Origin: Vreelandella zhuhanensis
GTDB taxonomy: Bacteria; Pseudomonadota; Gammaproteobacteria; Pseudomonadales; Halomonadaceae
Direction: 5' to 3'
Assembly: GCF_009793355.1 (NCBI RefSeq)
Contig: NZ_WTKP01000001.1
Coordinates: 310,001 to 374,000, forward strand
DNA: 64,000 bases
The translations under genes were made by a program, and so were the position numbers. The notes under the pieces are model-generated. The model was given only the letters and a program-made list of their open reading frames with translations, did not search any database and was not told the origin of the DNA. Below are positions 49,021 to 58,753 of the stretch, in pieces. Numbering within the stretch: the first letter of the stretch is position 1; each line of letters begins with the position of its first letter.

Positions 49021-49695
49021 TTATCGCCTGAGAATGACCAGCCAGCGGCCCAGATTCATGATGCCGGCAAGCGAGGCCGCCACATAGGTGAAGGCGCAGG
49101 CGGTCAACACATGGCGCGCGCCGGGCATATCGTAAGGTGGCACATATTCTTTCAATAATGGCAGAGCCCGGTTGAAACTGGCGTCGAACTCCACCGGCAA
49201 GGTCACCAGATGCACCAGCGCCGCGGTGCCGAAACTGATGACCGCCATGGCCACCACCACCAACAGGCCGCCGGGCACGCGGGTGAGCAGGAACAGAAAA
49301 GGTGCTGCCATCATCAACAATGCGCCGAGCTTTTCGGCCTTCTGGGCGACCTTCACCATCCGGCTGCGCGCCAGCAACGGCGGATAGCCTCGGTGGTGCT
49401 GAATGGCATGCCCCACCTCATGGGCGGCTACCGTCACCGCCGTCAAGGAGCGCCCATGATAGATATCTTGGGAAAGCCGTACACGGTGTGCTTCGGGGTC
49501 ATAATGATCGCCATGCTCGGTCAGCTCGACCTTGACCTCATCGATGCCCAGACGGCGCAACAGATGATCGGCAAGCTCGGCACCGGTCCCCGGATAATCA
49601 TCCCGCCCTCGGGTATGACGCTTAAGCACCCATTTGGCCCAATAATTGGGCAGGAAAAACAACAGCAACACGATACCTAGCAATACCACGACCAT
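49021..49695 (-). CDS. Neutral zinc metallopeptidase of the YugP type
   Basis: A 224-residue inner-membrane protein with the zinc motif HEVGH (His92, Glu93, His96) in a cytoplasmic loop and several hydrophobic helices: one at the N-terminus (about residues 1-18) and three in the C-terminal half. The layout matches the YugP/zinc-peptidase family (DUF1212-like naming in older annotation), whose natural substrates are not known. It converges with cmoB and is divergent from modA. Confidence 0.85.
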   Translation of the reverse strand: MVVVLLGIVLLLFFLPNYWAKWVLKRHTRGRDDYPGTGAELADHLLRRLGIDEVKVELTEHGDHYDPEAHRVRLSQDIYHGRSLTAVTVAAHEVGHAIQHHRGYPPLLARSRMVKVAQKAEKLGALLMMAAPFLFLLTRVPGGLLVVVAMAVISFGTAALVHLVTLPVEFDASFNRALPLLKEYVPPYDMPGARHVLTACAFTYVAASLAGIMNLGRWLVILRR

Positions 49696-49872
49696 TCCAT
49701 CACTCCCGCGTACTCTGCGATTCCGGTAATGTCTCCCAGCTTACAAGAAGACGGCAAGCCCAGCGTCAACCACTGTGCCTTCATGTCACAGGCCGCCTTA
49801 CGCCAATGGCGATAAGGTCGGCGGTTGCGCTATCATCGACCGCAGTCACTACGCCTATCGGAGCTTATCTGC

Positions 49873-50643
49873 ATGAAGATGATCGAACTTAAAAAGCTCC
49901 TGCTGGGCCTTAGCCTATTGCTGGTAACCACCGCATCCGCCAGCGCCGAATTGCGGGTGGCGGTAGCCGCCAATTTTCTCGGCACCATGCAGGAACTTGC
50001 TCGGCACTACCAGGCGCATAGTGGGCAAAGCTTGATGCTGAGCTCCGGCTCCTCCGGGGCTTTTTATACTCAGATTCACCATGGCGCACCGTTTGATGTG
50101 TTCTTCTCGGCCGATAGCCGGCGCCCGGAACGGCTGGTCGCCGATAGCTTGGCGCTGGAGGCATCGCGTTTCACCTATGCTGTCGGCGTGCCGGTGCTAT
50201 GGTCATCCAACTCACAGAGAGTAGACAGCAACGGCACGGTATTGTCACAGGGAGATTATCGTCATTTGAGTATCGCCGAGCCACGCAATGCCCCCTATGG
50301 GGCCGCCGCGCAACAAGTACTTCAAGAAGTCGGAGTATGGGAGACACTGACGCAAGAGGGGCGTTTGATTCGCGCTCAGTCCATCGGCCAGGCCTACAGC
50401 CAGGTCGCCTCGGGCGCGGCGCCGCTGGGCTTCGTGGCGCTTTCGCAGGTCAAAGCCGAGGATGGGAGCATTCCCGGCTCCTACTGGATTCCCCCTGCAA
50501 AACTTTACGACCCTATCACCCAGCAGGCGGTGATCCTTAGCGACACTCAGGACCTTCAAGCCGCCCAACGTTTCTTGAGCTGGATGCGTGAACCCCAGGC
50601 AACGGCAATCATCGAAGCCGCCGGTTACAGCGTCCCCCACTAG
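49873..50643 (+). CDS. modA: Molybdate ABC transporter substrate-binding protein
   Basis: Periplasmic protein that binds molybdate (or tungstate) and passes it to ModB. The 256-residue protein has a signal peptide ending near TASASAE, then LRVAVAANFLGTMQELA and the Ser-rich oxyanion site LSSGSSGAFYTQI; FFSADSRRPERL is also typical of ModA. The start is the ATG at 49873 (MKMIELKK), with GGAG upstream at a longish distance; an ATG two codons later is possible. No ModE gene or clear ModE site is seen in the window. Confidence 0.94.
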   Translation: MKMIELKKLLLGLSLLLVTTASASAELRVAVAANFLGTMQELARHYQAHSGQSLMLSSGSSGAFYTQIHHGAPFDVFFSADSRRPERLVADSLALEASRFTYAVGVPVLWSSNSQRVDSNGTVLSQGDYRHLSIAEPRNAPYGAAAQQVLQEVGVWETLTQEGRLIRAQSIGQAYSQVASGAAPLGFVALSQVKAEDGSIPGSYWIPPAKLYDPITQQAVILSDTQDLQAAQRFLSWMREPQATAIIEAAGYSVPH

Positions 50644-50658
50644 AACAGGAGCCAAGCC

Positions 50659-51342
50659 ATGCTCTCGCCCCAGGATGCCGGCGCACTGTGGGTCACCTTC
50701 AAACTCGCCTTGATCAGTACCGCTATCCTACTGGTATTGTGTACCCCCCTCGCCTGGTGGCTTGCCCATACTCGCTGGCGAGGCAAGACCTTGATCGAAG
50801 CGCTGGTCATGCTGCCACTGGTGCTGCCGCCCACCGTGCTGGGCTTTTATCTGCTGATATTGCTTGGCCCTCGCGGCTGGGTCGGCGGCACCCTGGAATC
50901 GCTGGGGTTCAACCATCTGGCGTTCAGTTTCAGCGGCCTGGTCATCGGCTCGATGATCTATTCGCTGCCCTTCGTCATGCAGCCACTGACCGCGGCTTTT
51001 CAGGCGACCAGTGGGCGCATGCTGGAAGTGGCGGCGACGTTGCGCGCCTCACCGCTGGACCGATTCTTCAGCGTGGCAATGCCGCTGGCACGCCGCGGCT
51101 TTTTAACCGCAGCGGTGCTTTCCTTCGCGCATACGCTGGGTGAGTTCGGGGTCATCATCATGCTCGGGGGTAACATTCCCGGCCGCACCCAAGTCGCCTC
51201 AATCGCCATCTACGACCATGTGGAAGCCATGGATTACGCTTCCGCCCATACCTTGTCACTGATTCTGGTCGTGTTGTCGTTCGCCTTGCTGGTGGCGGTG
51301 TACGGGCTCAACCGCAAATTCAAGGTAGTGGGAATAGGCTGA
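50659..51342 (+). CDS. modB: Molybdate ABC transporter permease
   Basis: Inner-membrane permease that forms the channel of the importer. The 227-residue protein has five hydrophobic helices and the EAA-like cytoplasmic motif in ATLRASPLDRFFSVAMPLARRG, the contact with the ModC ATPase. ATG at 50659 follows an AGGAG 7 bp upstream. Its stop shares a base with the modC ATG (TGATG), so the two are probably translated together. Confidence 0.95.
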   Translation: MLSPQDAGALWVTFKLALISTAILLVLCTPLAWWLAHTRWRGKTLIEALVMLPLVLPPTVLGFYLLILLGPRGWVGGTLESLGFNHLAFSFSGLVIGSMIYSLPFVMQPLTAAFQATSGRMLEVAATLRASPLDRFFSVAMPLARRGFLTAAVLSFAHTLGEFGVIIMLGGNIPGRTQVASIAIYDHVEAMDYASAHTLSLILVVLSFALLVAVYGLNRKFKVVGIG

Positions 51343-52550
51343 TGAGGCGGGAGATGCAAAACGAAACAACCCAAACAGAGCTGCTGACCCAAACAGAGCT
51401 GCAAGCGCGGTTTTACGTTGAGCACGGCGACTTCACCCTGGATGTGGAATTCTCAATTCCCTCATACGGGGTCACCGCGCTGTTCGGCCGCTCCGGCTCG
51501 GGCAAGACGACGATACTGCGCTGCCTGGCGGGGCTAGAGCGCCTGGACGGCAGCCGGCTACGGCTCGGCGATGAAGTATGGCAGGATGCCGAGCGTTTCG
51601 TGCCCGTTCATCAGCGTGCCCTGGGCTATGTCTTTCAAGAGGCGAGCCTGTTTCCTCACCTGAGCGTACGCGGCAATCTGCTTTACGGCTACCAGCGTGT
51701 CGCCACTGCCGAGCGCAGCGTCACCTTCGATGAAACGGTAGCCCTGCTGGGGCTTGAAAACCTGCTGGAGCGTTATCCGGACAAGCTCTCCGGAGGCCAG
51801 CGACAGCGGGTTTCCATCGGTCGCGCGCTACTGACCAGCCCCCGCCTGCTGCTGATGGATGAGCCGCTGGCCGCCCTGGACGACACCAGCAAGGCGGAAA
51901 TACTGCCTTGGCTCGAGCGGTTGCATGAGTCCCTGTCGATACCCCTGGTCTACGTCAGCCATTCCATCGATGAGGTCGCCCGGCTGGCCGACCATATGCT
52001 GCTATTGGAAAACGGACGCGTTCTGGCCCAAGGACCGCTGCAGGAAATGCTTACCCGTCCCGACTTGCCGCTGGCCCGCAGCGGCAATGCTTCCACCGTG
52101 CTCAATGCCACCCTGGTCGATCAGGATGCACAGCATCATTTAAGCGTACTGGAATGTGGCGGCGAGCGACTGCTGGTCTCGCGACAAAACGCTTCGCCGG
52201 GACAACGCCTGCGCGTACGGGTGACAGCCCGGGACGTCGCCATCGCGCTCAGGCCACCGGCGGGGTCCAGTGTCTCCAATTGCCTGGCGGCACAAGTGGA
52301 ATCGATAAGCGATGACCCCCAACCCTGTCATGTGCTGGTGGGCCTGGCTTTCGGTGACCAGAAACTGATCGCGCGCATCGCCCGTCACGCCCATGAACAG
52401 CTGGGGTTAACGCCGGGCATGCCCGTCTACGCTCTGGTGAACATTGCGCTTTCCTGCAGCGAAGCATCCTGGCGGTCCAGTGGCCTGTCCCACACGCCAA
52501 ACTGCCAACACCGGAAGCTCAGCGCCCCTGACATCCTGGCATCCTACTGA
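51342..52550 (+). CDS. modC: Molybdate ABC transporter ATP-binding protein
   Basis: ATPase of the molybdate importer. The 402-residue protein has Walker A GRSGSGKT (49-56), the ABC signature LSGGQRQR (149-156), Walker B LLLMDEPL and a C-terminal TOBE domain with the VLVG and LAIR-type folds. It is longer than E. coli ModC (352): about 20 extra N-terminal residues carry a tandem TQTELL duplication, and a tail of about 32 residues follows the TOBE domain. It starts within the modB stop. It converges with the App1-like gene, with 1 bp between the stops. Confidence 0.92.
   Translation: MRREMQNETTQTELLTQTELQARFYVEHGDFTLDVEFSIPSYGVTALFGRSGSGKTTILRCLAGLERLDGSRLRLGDEVWQDAERFVPVHQRALGYVFQEASLFPHLSVRGNLLYGYQRVATAERSVTFDETVALLGLENLLERYPDKLSGGQRQRVSIGRALLTSPRLLLMDEPLAALDDTSKAEILPWLERLHESLSIPLVYVSHSIDEVARLADHMLLLENGRVLAQGPLQEMLTRPDLPLARSGNASTVLNATLVDQDAQHHLSVLECGGERLLVSRQNASPGQRLRVRVTARDVAIALRPPAGSSVSNCLAAQVESISDDPQPCHVLVGLAFGDQKLIARIARHAHEQLGLTPGMPVYALVNIALSCSEASWRSSGLSHTPNCQHRKLSAPDILASY
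51369..51404 (+). repeat. 18-bp tandem duplication near the modC start
   Basis: acccaaacagagctgctg (51369-51386) is repeated at 51387-51404 with two mismatches at the end. It doubles TQTELL in the N-terminal extension before the ABC domain. It suggests recent slippage. Confidence 0.75.
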
Positions 52551-52551
52551 T

Positions 52552-53673
52552 TCAGCAATCTAGTTTCCTTTCCTGGGCTACATCCTCGCGCACGGCCTGC
52601 AACCCATAGATGGAAATATTCCCCTTCGCATAGGCATGCTCGGCCATCAGGCCACTGTCATCGGTCACCACCCATTCGCAGGCCGTATGGCTCAGTTGCT
52701 CTTGCAGCTTTTGAATGGCGCGCTCGCGGCTGGACTTGTTATCCACCCGCCGGATATAGATTGCCTTGATACGCTCTGGATAAGCCCTGAGGATATCAGC
52801 GTAGATTTCCGGGTCATGCTGGCCGCTGTCGCCTATCAGAATGCAAGGCATGTCTTCAAATAGTGCCAGCATATGCTTGATGACATCACGCTTGTGATCT
52901 TCGGCGCGGCGTGGCCAGGGATGGCGCAAGGTAAGGCCCCATTCGCGCAGAAACAAGATAGGACCTACCGGGATACGATTGAGCTGAAAGAAGGTTTCCA
53001 GCACTTCGTAGATCGCCCAAGGCCCGCGCGAAACGTAGAGAATCGGGCGTTCGCTATGCCCGCTGGCACCCCGATGAAGCGCCTGATAAAGCGAAGCCAC
53101 GCCGGGAAATGCCGTGCGACGGTGAGGTTTTTCGACAAACAGGCGGTATAGCATACGGAACTTCTCGGCCACACCGGTAAACATCACCGTGTCGTCGATA
53201 TCGCTGATCACCAGCAGATCGGTGGCCGGGGGCGGCACATACACTTCCCCCTGGATTCTTACCGGGTGCTCATCAACGGCGGAGACATGCACCTCGGCAT
53301 AGTGCCAGGAAACCTCCAGAGAGAGAGGAATGGTCAACGGAATGTGGGCATTGAAGTAACCGTCACGATCCGTGATTACCCTCACCCGATTGTCACCTAA
53401 ACAGATCTCGACACTGGCATCAGCCAAGCCACGCCGCGCGATACGCCGCACCACATCCGCCGTGTCGCGCAGCATACCCCGCCGTGGAATCATGCGTCCC
53501 AAGGACGCCTGATGAAACACGCGGCCCATCAGGAAGGCCTGTTTTTGAGAGCCGTACCCCCGATAGGGGTTTACCATCATTCCGCCTCGCCCGCTATCGC
53601 GCTTCACGGGCTTGGCAAGTACACGGATGATTCGCTGGACGAAACTCACGCCATGACGAAATAATTTCTTCAA
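52552..53673 (-). CDS. App1-family phosphatase (DUF2183), putative phosphatidate phosphatase
   Basis: A 373-residue protein whose C-terminal half is the HAD-like DUF2183 domain: nucleophile motif DIDDTV with Asp158, SRGPWAIYEVLETF, and GDSGQHDPEIY near residue 285. Yeast App1, with the same domain, is a phosphatidate phosphatase; bacterial members are little studied. Residues 85-150 look like a beta-sandwich and residues 1-30 are basic with a weak hydrophobic stretch. It overlaps the PfpI-like gene by 4 bp (ATGA), so the two are coupled. Confidence 0.8.
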   Translation of the reverse strand: MKKLFRHGVSFVQRIIRVLAKPVKRDSGRGGMMVNPYRGYGSQKQAFLMGRVFHQASLGRMIPRRGMLRDTADVVRRIARRGLADASVEICLGDNRVRVITDRDGYFNAHIPLTIPLSLEVSWHYAEVHVSAVDEHPVRIQGEVYVPPPATDLLVISDIDDTVMFTGVAEKFRMLYRLFVEKPHRRTAFPGVASLYQALHRGASGHSERPILYVSRGPWAIYEVLETFFQLNRIPVGPILFLREWGLTLRHPWPRRAEDHKRDVIKHMLALFEDMPCILIGDSGQHDPEIYADILRAYPERIKAIYIRRVDNKSSRERAIQKLQEQLSHTACEWVVTDDSGLMAEHAYAKGNISIYGLQAVREDVAQERKLDC

Positions 53674-54233
53674 GCGTGCTTTTCCATCTCTGCGCCCTGC
53701 TCGAGCGATTCAATCAACTTGGCGTTGAAGTCCTCCAGATCCTTTGGGGTACGGCTGGTCACCAAGCCGTTGTCGACCACCACGGATTCATCGACCCAAT
53801 TTGCGCCGGCATTCCTGAGATCCTGGCTTACGGAAGATACCGAGGTCATACGCCGCCCTTCGACCAGGCCCGCGTTGATCAATATCCAGGGTGCATGGCA
53901 GATGGCCGCGACCGGTTTGCCTTGCTCGAAGAAACCGCGCGCGAAGGCCAAGGCTTTCTCGTCCAGCCGCAAGGTATCCGGATTGAACAGCCCACCGGGC
54001 AACACCAAGGCGTGATAATCGGACGGCTGGACATCATCAAGAGCCTTGTCGACCTGATAGACATCACCCCAATCGGTCTTTGCCCAGGCACGAATTCCTT
54101 GCTTTTTCGGGCTAACGACATCCACCTCAACACCTTCTTTCTGCAGTGCCGCACGCGGACTGCTCAATTCCGCTTCCTCGAAACCATCGGTAGCCAGGAT
54201 GGCCACACGCTTTCCTTGTAGAGACTGAGACAT
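53670..54233 (-). CDS. DJ-1/PfpI-family protein
   Basis: A 187-residue protein with a single DJ-1/PfpI fold. The nucleophile Cys112 is in the elbow AICHAPW, and Glu in DGFEEAEL is the usual partner. Members include glyoxalase III/deglycase-like and protease-like enzymes; which activity applies is not clear from sequence. It is the PfpI/YhbO subtype by the short VVSPKKQGIRAW region. ATG at 54233 has GGAG 6 bp upstream. Confidence 0.88.
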   Translation of the reverse strand: MSQSLQGKRVAILATDGFEEAELSSPRAALQKEGVEVDVVSPKKQGIRAWAKTDWGDVYQVDKALDDVQPSDYHALVLPGGLFNPDTLRLDEKALAFARGFFEQGKPVAAICHAPWILINAGLVEGRRMTSVSSVSQDLRNAGANWVDESVVVDNGLVTSRTPKDLEDFNAKLIESLEQGAEMEKHA

Positions 54234-54321
54234 TCGAGACTCCTTTTTTAGAGCAACTTTTGGTATTTTGCCTAAAGAAGTGTGAATCATCAGAGCCCTA
54301 CGTCAAGCCGGGCATTTTATC

Positions 54322-55764
54322 CTAGCGCTTCAGGATGTTGCTTATATCCTTGGCTTCCCAGTGGGGAAAATGCTTGCGCACCAAGGCATTGAGATCGGAT
54401 TCAAATGCTGCCCAATCGGTTTGATGCTGAGCTTTCTGACGGCTTTCGGCAACACCGCGAATCATGCCCGCACCCACCGTGACATTACTCAAACGGTCGA
54501 TCACGATAAAGCTCCCGGTGCCGGGGCTGGTGCGGTAGTCATCCACCGGAATCGCGGCGGTAAGCTCGACCTGGCAGCGCGCAATCGCATTAAGCTCCAG
54601 CCGCTCGGCCGGATGCTTCTCCAGGCTGTTGACATCGATCTGGTAATCGATGTTGGAGATTTCACCGGATAGATCGCGCGTGGCCAGCTTGAAATCAAAC
54701 AGCTTACCTGGTGTCAGCGCCTGCTCGTGCATCCAGACGATATCCGCCGCGAACAGATTGGAAAGCGGCACCTCGGCATCCACTGCCACTAGCCAGTCGC
54801 CCCGTGAAATATCGATTTCATCGGTCAAGGTCACGGTAATCGCCTGACCCGGATAGGCGGCTTTCAAGTCGCCATCGAAGGTGACGATACGCTCGACCGT
54901 CGAGCTCTTGCCCGAGGGCAGCGCCTTGACTGCCTGACCCGGATGCAGCACACCGGCGGCAAGGGTGCCGCAGTAGCCACGAAAATCCAGGTTGGGGCGA
55001 TTGACATACTGCACCGGCAGACGAATGTCGCTCAGGTTCTGGTCGCGTTCGATCTCGACGCTTTCCAGCAACTCGAGCATTGCCGGGCCGGGGCTGCCAT
55101 TGTGCTGGTACCAGGGCATCCGCTCGCTCACGTTGACCACGTTGTCGCCTTCCAGCGCCGACATGGGCACGAAGTGAATATCGGGTGCCTTGAGGTTGGT
55201 AGCGAACTGGCGATACTCGGCCTTGATTTCCTCGAAGCGTGCTTCGGAGAAACCGACCAGGTCCATCTTGTTGATCGCGATCACCAGGTGCTGGATCCCC
55301 AGCAGATCGGCAATGAAACTATGCCGCCGGGTCTGGGTCTGCACGCCGTAACGGGCATCGATCAGAATGATCGCCAGACTGGCTGTCGAGGCGCCGGTAG
55401 CCATATTGCGGGTGTACTGCTCATGCCCGGGCGTGTCGGCGATGATGAACTTGCGCTTGTCGGTGGAGAAGAAGCGATACGCCACGTCGATGGTGATGCC
55501 TTGCTCACGCTCTGACTGCAGGCCATCGACCAGCAGCGCCAGGTCCACGGTATCCCCGGTGGTGCCGCTGGTTTTCGAGGCTTGCGTTATGGCGGCAAGC
55601 TGGTCTTCGAAGATCATCTTGGAATCGTGCAACAGCCGACCGATCAGGGTCGATTTACCGTCATCCACACTGCCGCACGTGATGAAGCGCAGCAGATCCT
55701 TGTTCTCATGCTCATGCAGGTATTGCTCGATATTATCGGCAATCAAGGTTGACTGATGTGACAT
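54322..55764 (-). CDS. cysN: Sulfate adenylyltransferase large subunit (GTPase)
   Basis: GTPase subunit that drives formation of adenosine 5'-phosphosulfate. The 480-residue protein has the P-loop GSVDDGKST (31-39), DTPGHEQY and NKMD motifs. It has no C-terminal APS kinase (CysC) domain, so APS kinase must be encoded elsewhere if used. Its ATG shares a base with the cysD stop (TAATG). Confidence 0.95.
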   Translation of the reverse strand: MSHQSTLIADNIEQYLHEHENKDLLRFITCGSVDDGKSTLIGRLLHDSKMIFEDQLAAITQASKTSGTTGDTVDLALLVDGLQSEREQGITIDVAYRFFSTDKRKFIIADTPGHEQYTRNMATGASTASLAIILIDARYGVQTQTRRHSFIADLLGIQHLVIAINKMDLVGFSEARFEEIKAEYRQFATNLKAPDIHFVPMSALEGDNVVNVSERMPWYQHNGSPGPAMLELLESVEIERDQNLSDIRLPVQYVNRPNLDFRGYCGTLAAGVLHPGQAVKALPSGKSSTVERIVTFDGDLKAAYPGQAITVTLTDEIDISRGDWLVAVDAEVPLSNLFAADIVWMHEQALTPGKLFDFKLATRDLSGEISNIDYQIDVNSLEKHPAERLELNAIARCQVELTAAIPVDDYRTSPGTGSFIVIDRLSNVTVGAGMIRGVAESRQKAQHQTDWAAFESDLNALVRKHFPHWEAKDISNILKR

Positions 55765-56735
55765 TAGAAATAGCCCTCGCGCTTTTTCTTCTCCATCGAC
55801 CCGGCCTGATCGTGATCGATGGCGCGGCCGCTGCGCTCACTGGTACGGGTCAGCAGCATTTCCTGGATGATTTCGGGCAAGGTGGCGGCATGCGATTCCA
55901 CCGCGCCGGTCAAGGGGTAACAGCCCAGGGTCCTGAAGCGCACCCATTTGTCTTCGGGCACCTCGCCGGGCTCAAGCGGCATGCGTTCGTCGTCGACCAT
56001 GATCTGCATGCCGTCCCGCTCGACAATCGGGCGGGGGGCGGCGTAGTAAAGCGGCACGATGGGAATCTGCTCGAGATAGATGTACTGCCAGATATCCAGC
56101 TCGGTCCAGTTGGAAAGCGGGAAGACGCGAATCGATTCGCCCTTGTTGATCTTGGCGTTGTAAACGTTCCACAGTTCCGGACGCTGATTCTTGGGGTCCC
56201 AGCGATGGTATTTGTCACGAAACGAATAGACACGTTCCTTGGCCCGCGAGGCTTCCTCGTCGCGTCGCGCGCCACCAAAGGCGGCATCGAAACCGTGCTT
56301 GTCCAGCGCCTGCTTGAGCGCCGAGGTCTTCATGACGTCGGTGTACTTGGCGCTACCATGATCGAAAGGATTGATATTGGCGGCACGCCCTTCTTCGTTG
56401 GTATGCACGATCAATTCCATGCCCGCTTGCGACGCCATGCGGTTGCGAAACTCGATCATTTCGCGGAATTTCCAGGTGGTATCGATATGCATCAGGGGGA
56501 AAGGAGGAGTTCCCGGGTAGAACGCCTTGCGCGCCAGATGCAGCATCACCGAGGAGTCCTTGCCGATGGAATACATCATCACCGGATTGCGAAACTCGGC
56601 GGCCACTTCACGAATGATATGGATCGACTCGGCTTCCAACTGCTTGAGATGGGTCTGACGCTCGGCACCGATTTCGAAAGGCGCCTTTGACGCCCCACGC
56701 TGGGCCGTGGTCGATAAAGTAGAAAACTGGCTCAT
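55764..56735 (-). CDS. cysD: Sulfate adenylyltransferase small subunit
   Basis: ATP sulfurylase catalytic subunit, PP-loop family. The 323-residue protein has SIGKDSSVM (56-64), a variant of the SGGKDS PP-loop that is normal for CysD, plus [19 protein letters not shown] and [14 protein letters not shown] at 56735 has GAGG about 10 bp upstream; an ATG further up at 56819 is less likely. About 20 residues longer than E. coli CysD (302) at the N-terminus. It follows an AT-rich regulatory stretch. Confidence 0.95.
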   Translation of the reverse strand: MSQFSTLSTTAQRGASKAPFEIGAERQTHLKQLEAESIHIIREVAAEFRNPVMMYSIGKDSSVMLHLARKAFYPGTPPFPLMHIDTTWKFREMIEFRNRMASQAGMELIVHTNEEGRAANINPFDHGSAKYTDVMKTSALKQALDKHGFDAAFGGARRDEEASRAKERVYSFRDKYHRWDPKNQRPELWNVYNAKINKGESIRVFPLSNWTELDIWQYIYLEQIPIVPLYYAAPRPIVERDGMQIMVDDERMPLEPGEVPEDKWVRFRTLGCYPLTGAVESHAATLPEIIQEMLLTRTSERSGRAIDHDQAGSMEKKKREGYF

Positions 56736-56870
56736 GGCCCGGCTACCTCGCAGGACAAATATCAAATGGTATTGTCGATTTAATCTGCATAGGGTAACGC
56801 CGAGCCAATCATAACCCAAAAGAATTAATAACTATCTTTTTAGACTTTTAAAATCTAACAACCTGAAAGC
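56736..56870 (-). promoter_or_regulatory. AT-rich upstream region of cysDN
   Basis: This 135-bp gap has a clearly AT-rich part (56821-56870) that contains an imperfect inverted repeat tagattttaaaagtcta (minus strand). A weak promoter-like pair, TTGGCT (56803-56808) and GATTAA (56780-56785), lies 17 bp apart and downstream of it. By analogy, cysDN is CysB-controlled and the AT-rich part would be the place for it. I do not identify a definite CysB site. Confidence 0.35.
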
Positions 56871-57605
56871 TCATATATCGACACGCTCGACCCATGTAAG
56901 CCAATCGCCATCATGCAGGTCCACTATTCGGTAGCCGGGGCGTGCGGCCTGGTCGAGGGCGAAGTCCTTGGCCCCGGCAAGAAACTGATCGGCAGTGGCC
57001 GGACAACCATAGACGCCCACAGGGTTGTGATTCAGCACCTGATAGTGGGCAAAGGCTTGATGAGCATGACCGAACAAGACCAGTTTGACTTGCGGGTAAG
57101 CCGATAGCATCTGCCAGAACGCTTCACGGTCCTGCAAACCAATGCGGTCCATCCAGGCACTTCCCACCGCGACCGGGGGATGATGCAGCACCACCAAAGT
57201 GGGCCGGGCGTCCTGCTCGAGACATTCGGCAAAGGCGGCCAGACGCCCCGGCCCCAGTTCACCTTCTTCCCGGCCTTCCACACGCGTATCGAGCAGCACC
57301 ATATGCCAATGCTCAAGGTCCACGTCATCGTGCAGGGGATGTACCGCTTTCATCAATTCCGGTTGATCATGATTGCCCGGCAACCAGAACCATGGGCAAG
57401 GCAAGGCGGACAGGGTTTCCTTGGCCAAGATGTAAGAGGCAGAAGTCGCGTCCTGGCTGACATCGCCACTTATCACCACTACATCGGGGCGCTCGGCGAT
57501 CACCGATTCGATCACGGTGCGAAACTGGCGCCACGGCAGACCTGCACGCGAGCGCCCTTGGGGGTCGGCATGCAGATGGGCATCCGTGATCTGAATCAGA
57601 CGCAT
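56871..57605 (-). CDS. cpdA: CpdA-like metallophosphoesterase (3',5'-cAMP phosphodiesterase)
   Basis: Hydrolyses cAMP to AMP in E. coli; the same is inferred here. The 244-residue protein has the five metal motifs of calcineurin-like enzymes: DAHLH (8-12), GDVSQD, GNHDQPE, LHHPPV and GHAHQ. ATG at 57605 shares a base with the stop of the DUF1249 gene (TGATG) and has GGAG 8 bp upstream. The nudF-yqiB-cpdA order is conserved in gammaproteobacteria. Confidence 0.9.
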   Translation of the reverse strand: MRLIQITDAHLHADPQGRSRAGLPWRQFRTVIESVIAERPDVVVISGDVSQDATSASYILAKETLSALPCPWFWLPGNHDQPELMKAVHPLHDDVDLEHWHMVLLDTRVEGREEGELGPGRLAAFAECLEQDARPTLVVLHHPPVAVGSAWMDRIGLQDREAFWQMLSAYPQVKLVLFGHAHQAFAHYQVLNHNPVGVYGCPATADQFLAGAKDFALDQAARPGYRIVDLHDGDWLTWVERVDI

Positions 57606-58054
57606 CAACGCATCTCCGGCAAATCGAGACTGCGTCCATGCGCCAAGGCGTGAGCCAGCCATTCGCCGAGAAAACGGTTGAGCTGCAGCTTCTCGTCCGG
57701 TTGATGCATGCGGGAATTGGGGTAGCGGTAGCGGCCATGAAAATGACGTTCACGCTGAAAGTGTGTCACTTCCGCCATGCGCGCATCATGATAAAGGTGC
57801 ACGCGCATACGCTGCGCTTCGATCATCTCGTCCAGTGGCCCGGACTGAGAGACATTCAGCACGGTGGTATAGGGGGCTTGTTCCTGTACGTGCAGATGTA
57901 GTGAGCCGAACTCACGTCCTGAGGCGCCGCCCAGCGCAATCTCACGATGCTGACCGGCTTCCATGTCGCCCAGCAAGCGCAATAAACGCAAATAGTTGGC
58001 GCTACATTCTCCCTGCAGGGATCTCAAGTCGGTGACATAGGCATGTCTTGCCAT
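57605..58054 (-). CDS. yqiB: DUF1249 protein (YqiB family)
   Basis: A 149-residue protein of the YqiB/DUF1249 family with MARHAYVTDLRSLQGECSAN at the start and DARMAEVTHFQRER in the middle. Its activity is not known. Its position between nudF and cpdA is the family's standard setting and supports the assignment. ATG at 58054 has AAGGAG 5 bp upstream; a longer in-frame start at 58111 lies inside nudF. Confidence 0.88.
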   Translation of the reverse strand: MARHAYVTDLRSLQGECSANYLRLLRLLGDMEAGQHREIALGGASGREFGSLHLHVQEQAPYTTVLNVSQSGPLDEMIEAQRMRVHLYHDARMAEVTHFQRERHFHGRYRYPNSRMHQPDEKLQLNRFLGEWLAHALAHGRSLDLPEMR

Positions 58055-58055
58055 G

Positions 58056-58724
58056 TTAGCTCCTTGTGTCCCTTGGTGAGGAACGCCGTGATGAAGCCAT
58101 GAGTGAGGCACGCTGCGCAGCCAGCCAGTACAGGCTGATCAAGCACATGGCGTTATCGAGTCGACCCTGTTCGAGAAGTTCCCAAGCCCGAGCGTAACTC
58201 ACCACATGCACGCGGATATCCTCGTGTTCTTCGGCCAGTCCATGAATGCCGCCCATGCCCTGGCTGTCAATCAAGCCGCAAAACAGCGTGACCTCCTCGT
58301 TACAGGCTCCGGGACTGGGATAATAGGTATGCATTTTGATCAGCTCACTGATGTCGGCGCCGGCTTCTTCGAAAGCTTCACGACGCGCCACCTCTTCCAG
58401 CGATTCGCTTTCCTTGATCAAGCCCGCCACAACTTCGAGCTTCCAGGGCGAGCGTGCATCGTCAATGGCACCAGGGCGAAACTGCTCGACCAGTACCAGA
58501 GTGTCGCGCTGAGCATCATAGAGCAGCACCCCTACCGCATCGAAACGTTGATGCACTTCGCGCAGCATCGTTTTGCTCCAACCACCACCGAAAAGGCGGT
58601 GGCGCAACTCCAGTTCCTCAAGGCGAAAGAAGCCTTGGTATAAACAGCGCCGCTGCTGCAGATCGACATCGCCATGCCCCAGCAACGGCCTATCCAACTC
58701 ATCAGTGTGAGGCGTCGTAGACAT
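58056..58724 (-). CDS. nudF: ADP-ribose pyrophosphatase (Nudix hydrolase)
   Basis: Hydrolyses ADP-ribose to AMP and ribose-5-phosphate. The 222-residue protein has the Nudix box with G-x5-E-x7-REAFEEAGA (about residues 101-123), followed by the YYPSPGACNE element typical of ADPRases. ATG at 58724 has AGGAG 7 bp upstream. A good promoter lies at 58754-58783. Its stop lies one base from the DUF1249 start, so nudF-yqiB-cpdA is one operon. Confidence 0.93.
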   Translation of the reverse strand: MSTTPHTDELDRPLLGHGDVDLQQRRCLYQGFFRLEELELRHRLFGGGWSKTMLREVHQRFDAVGVLLYDAQRDTLVLVEQFRPGAIDDARSPWKLEVVAGLIKESESLEEVARREAFEEAGADISELIKMHTYYPSPGACNEEVTLFCGLIDSQGMGGIHGLAEEHEDIRVHVVSYARAWELLEQGRLDNAMCLISLYWLAAQRASLMASSRRSSPRDTRS

Positions 58725-58753
58725 CACGGCACTCCTGGTTAATGACTCGCAAC

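Noticed and set aside
49696-49872. Possible ModE site or molybdenum-cofactor riboswitch before modA
   Set aside because: No TATA-type ModE inverted repeat and no recognisable riboswitch core in the 177-bp gap.
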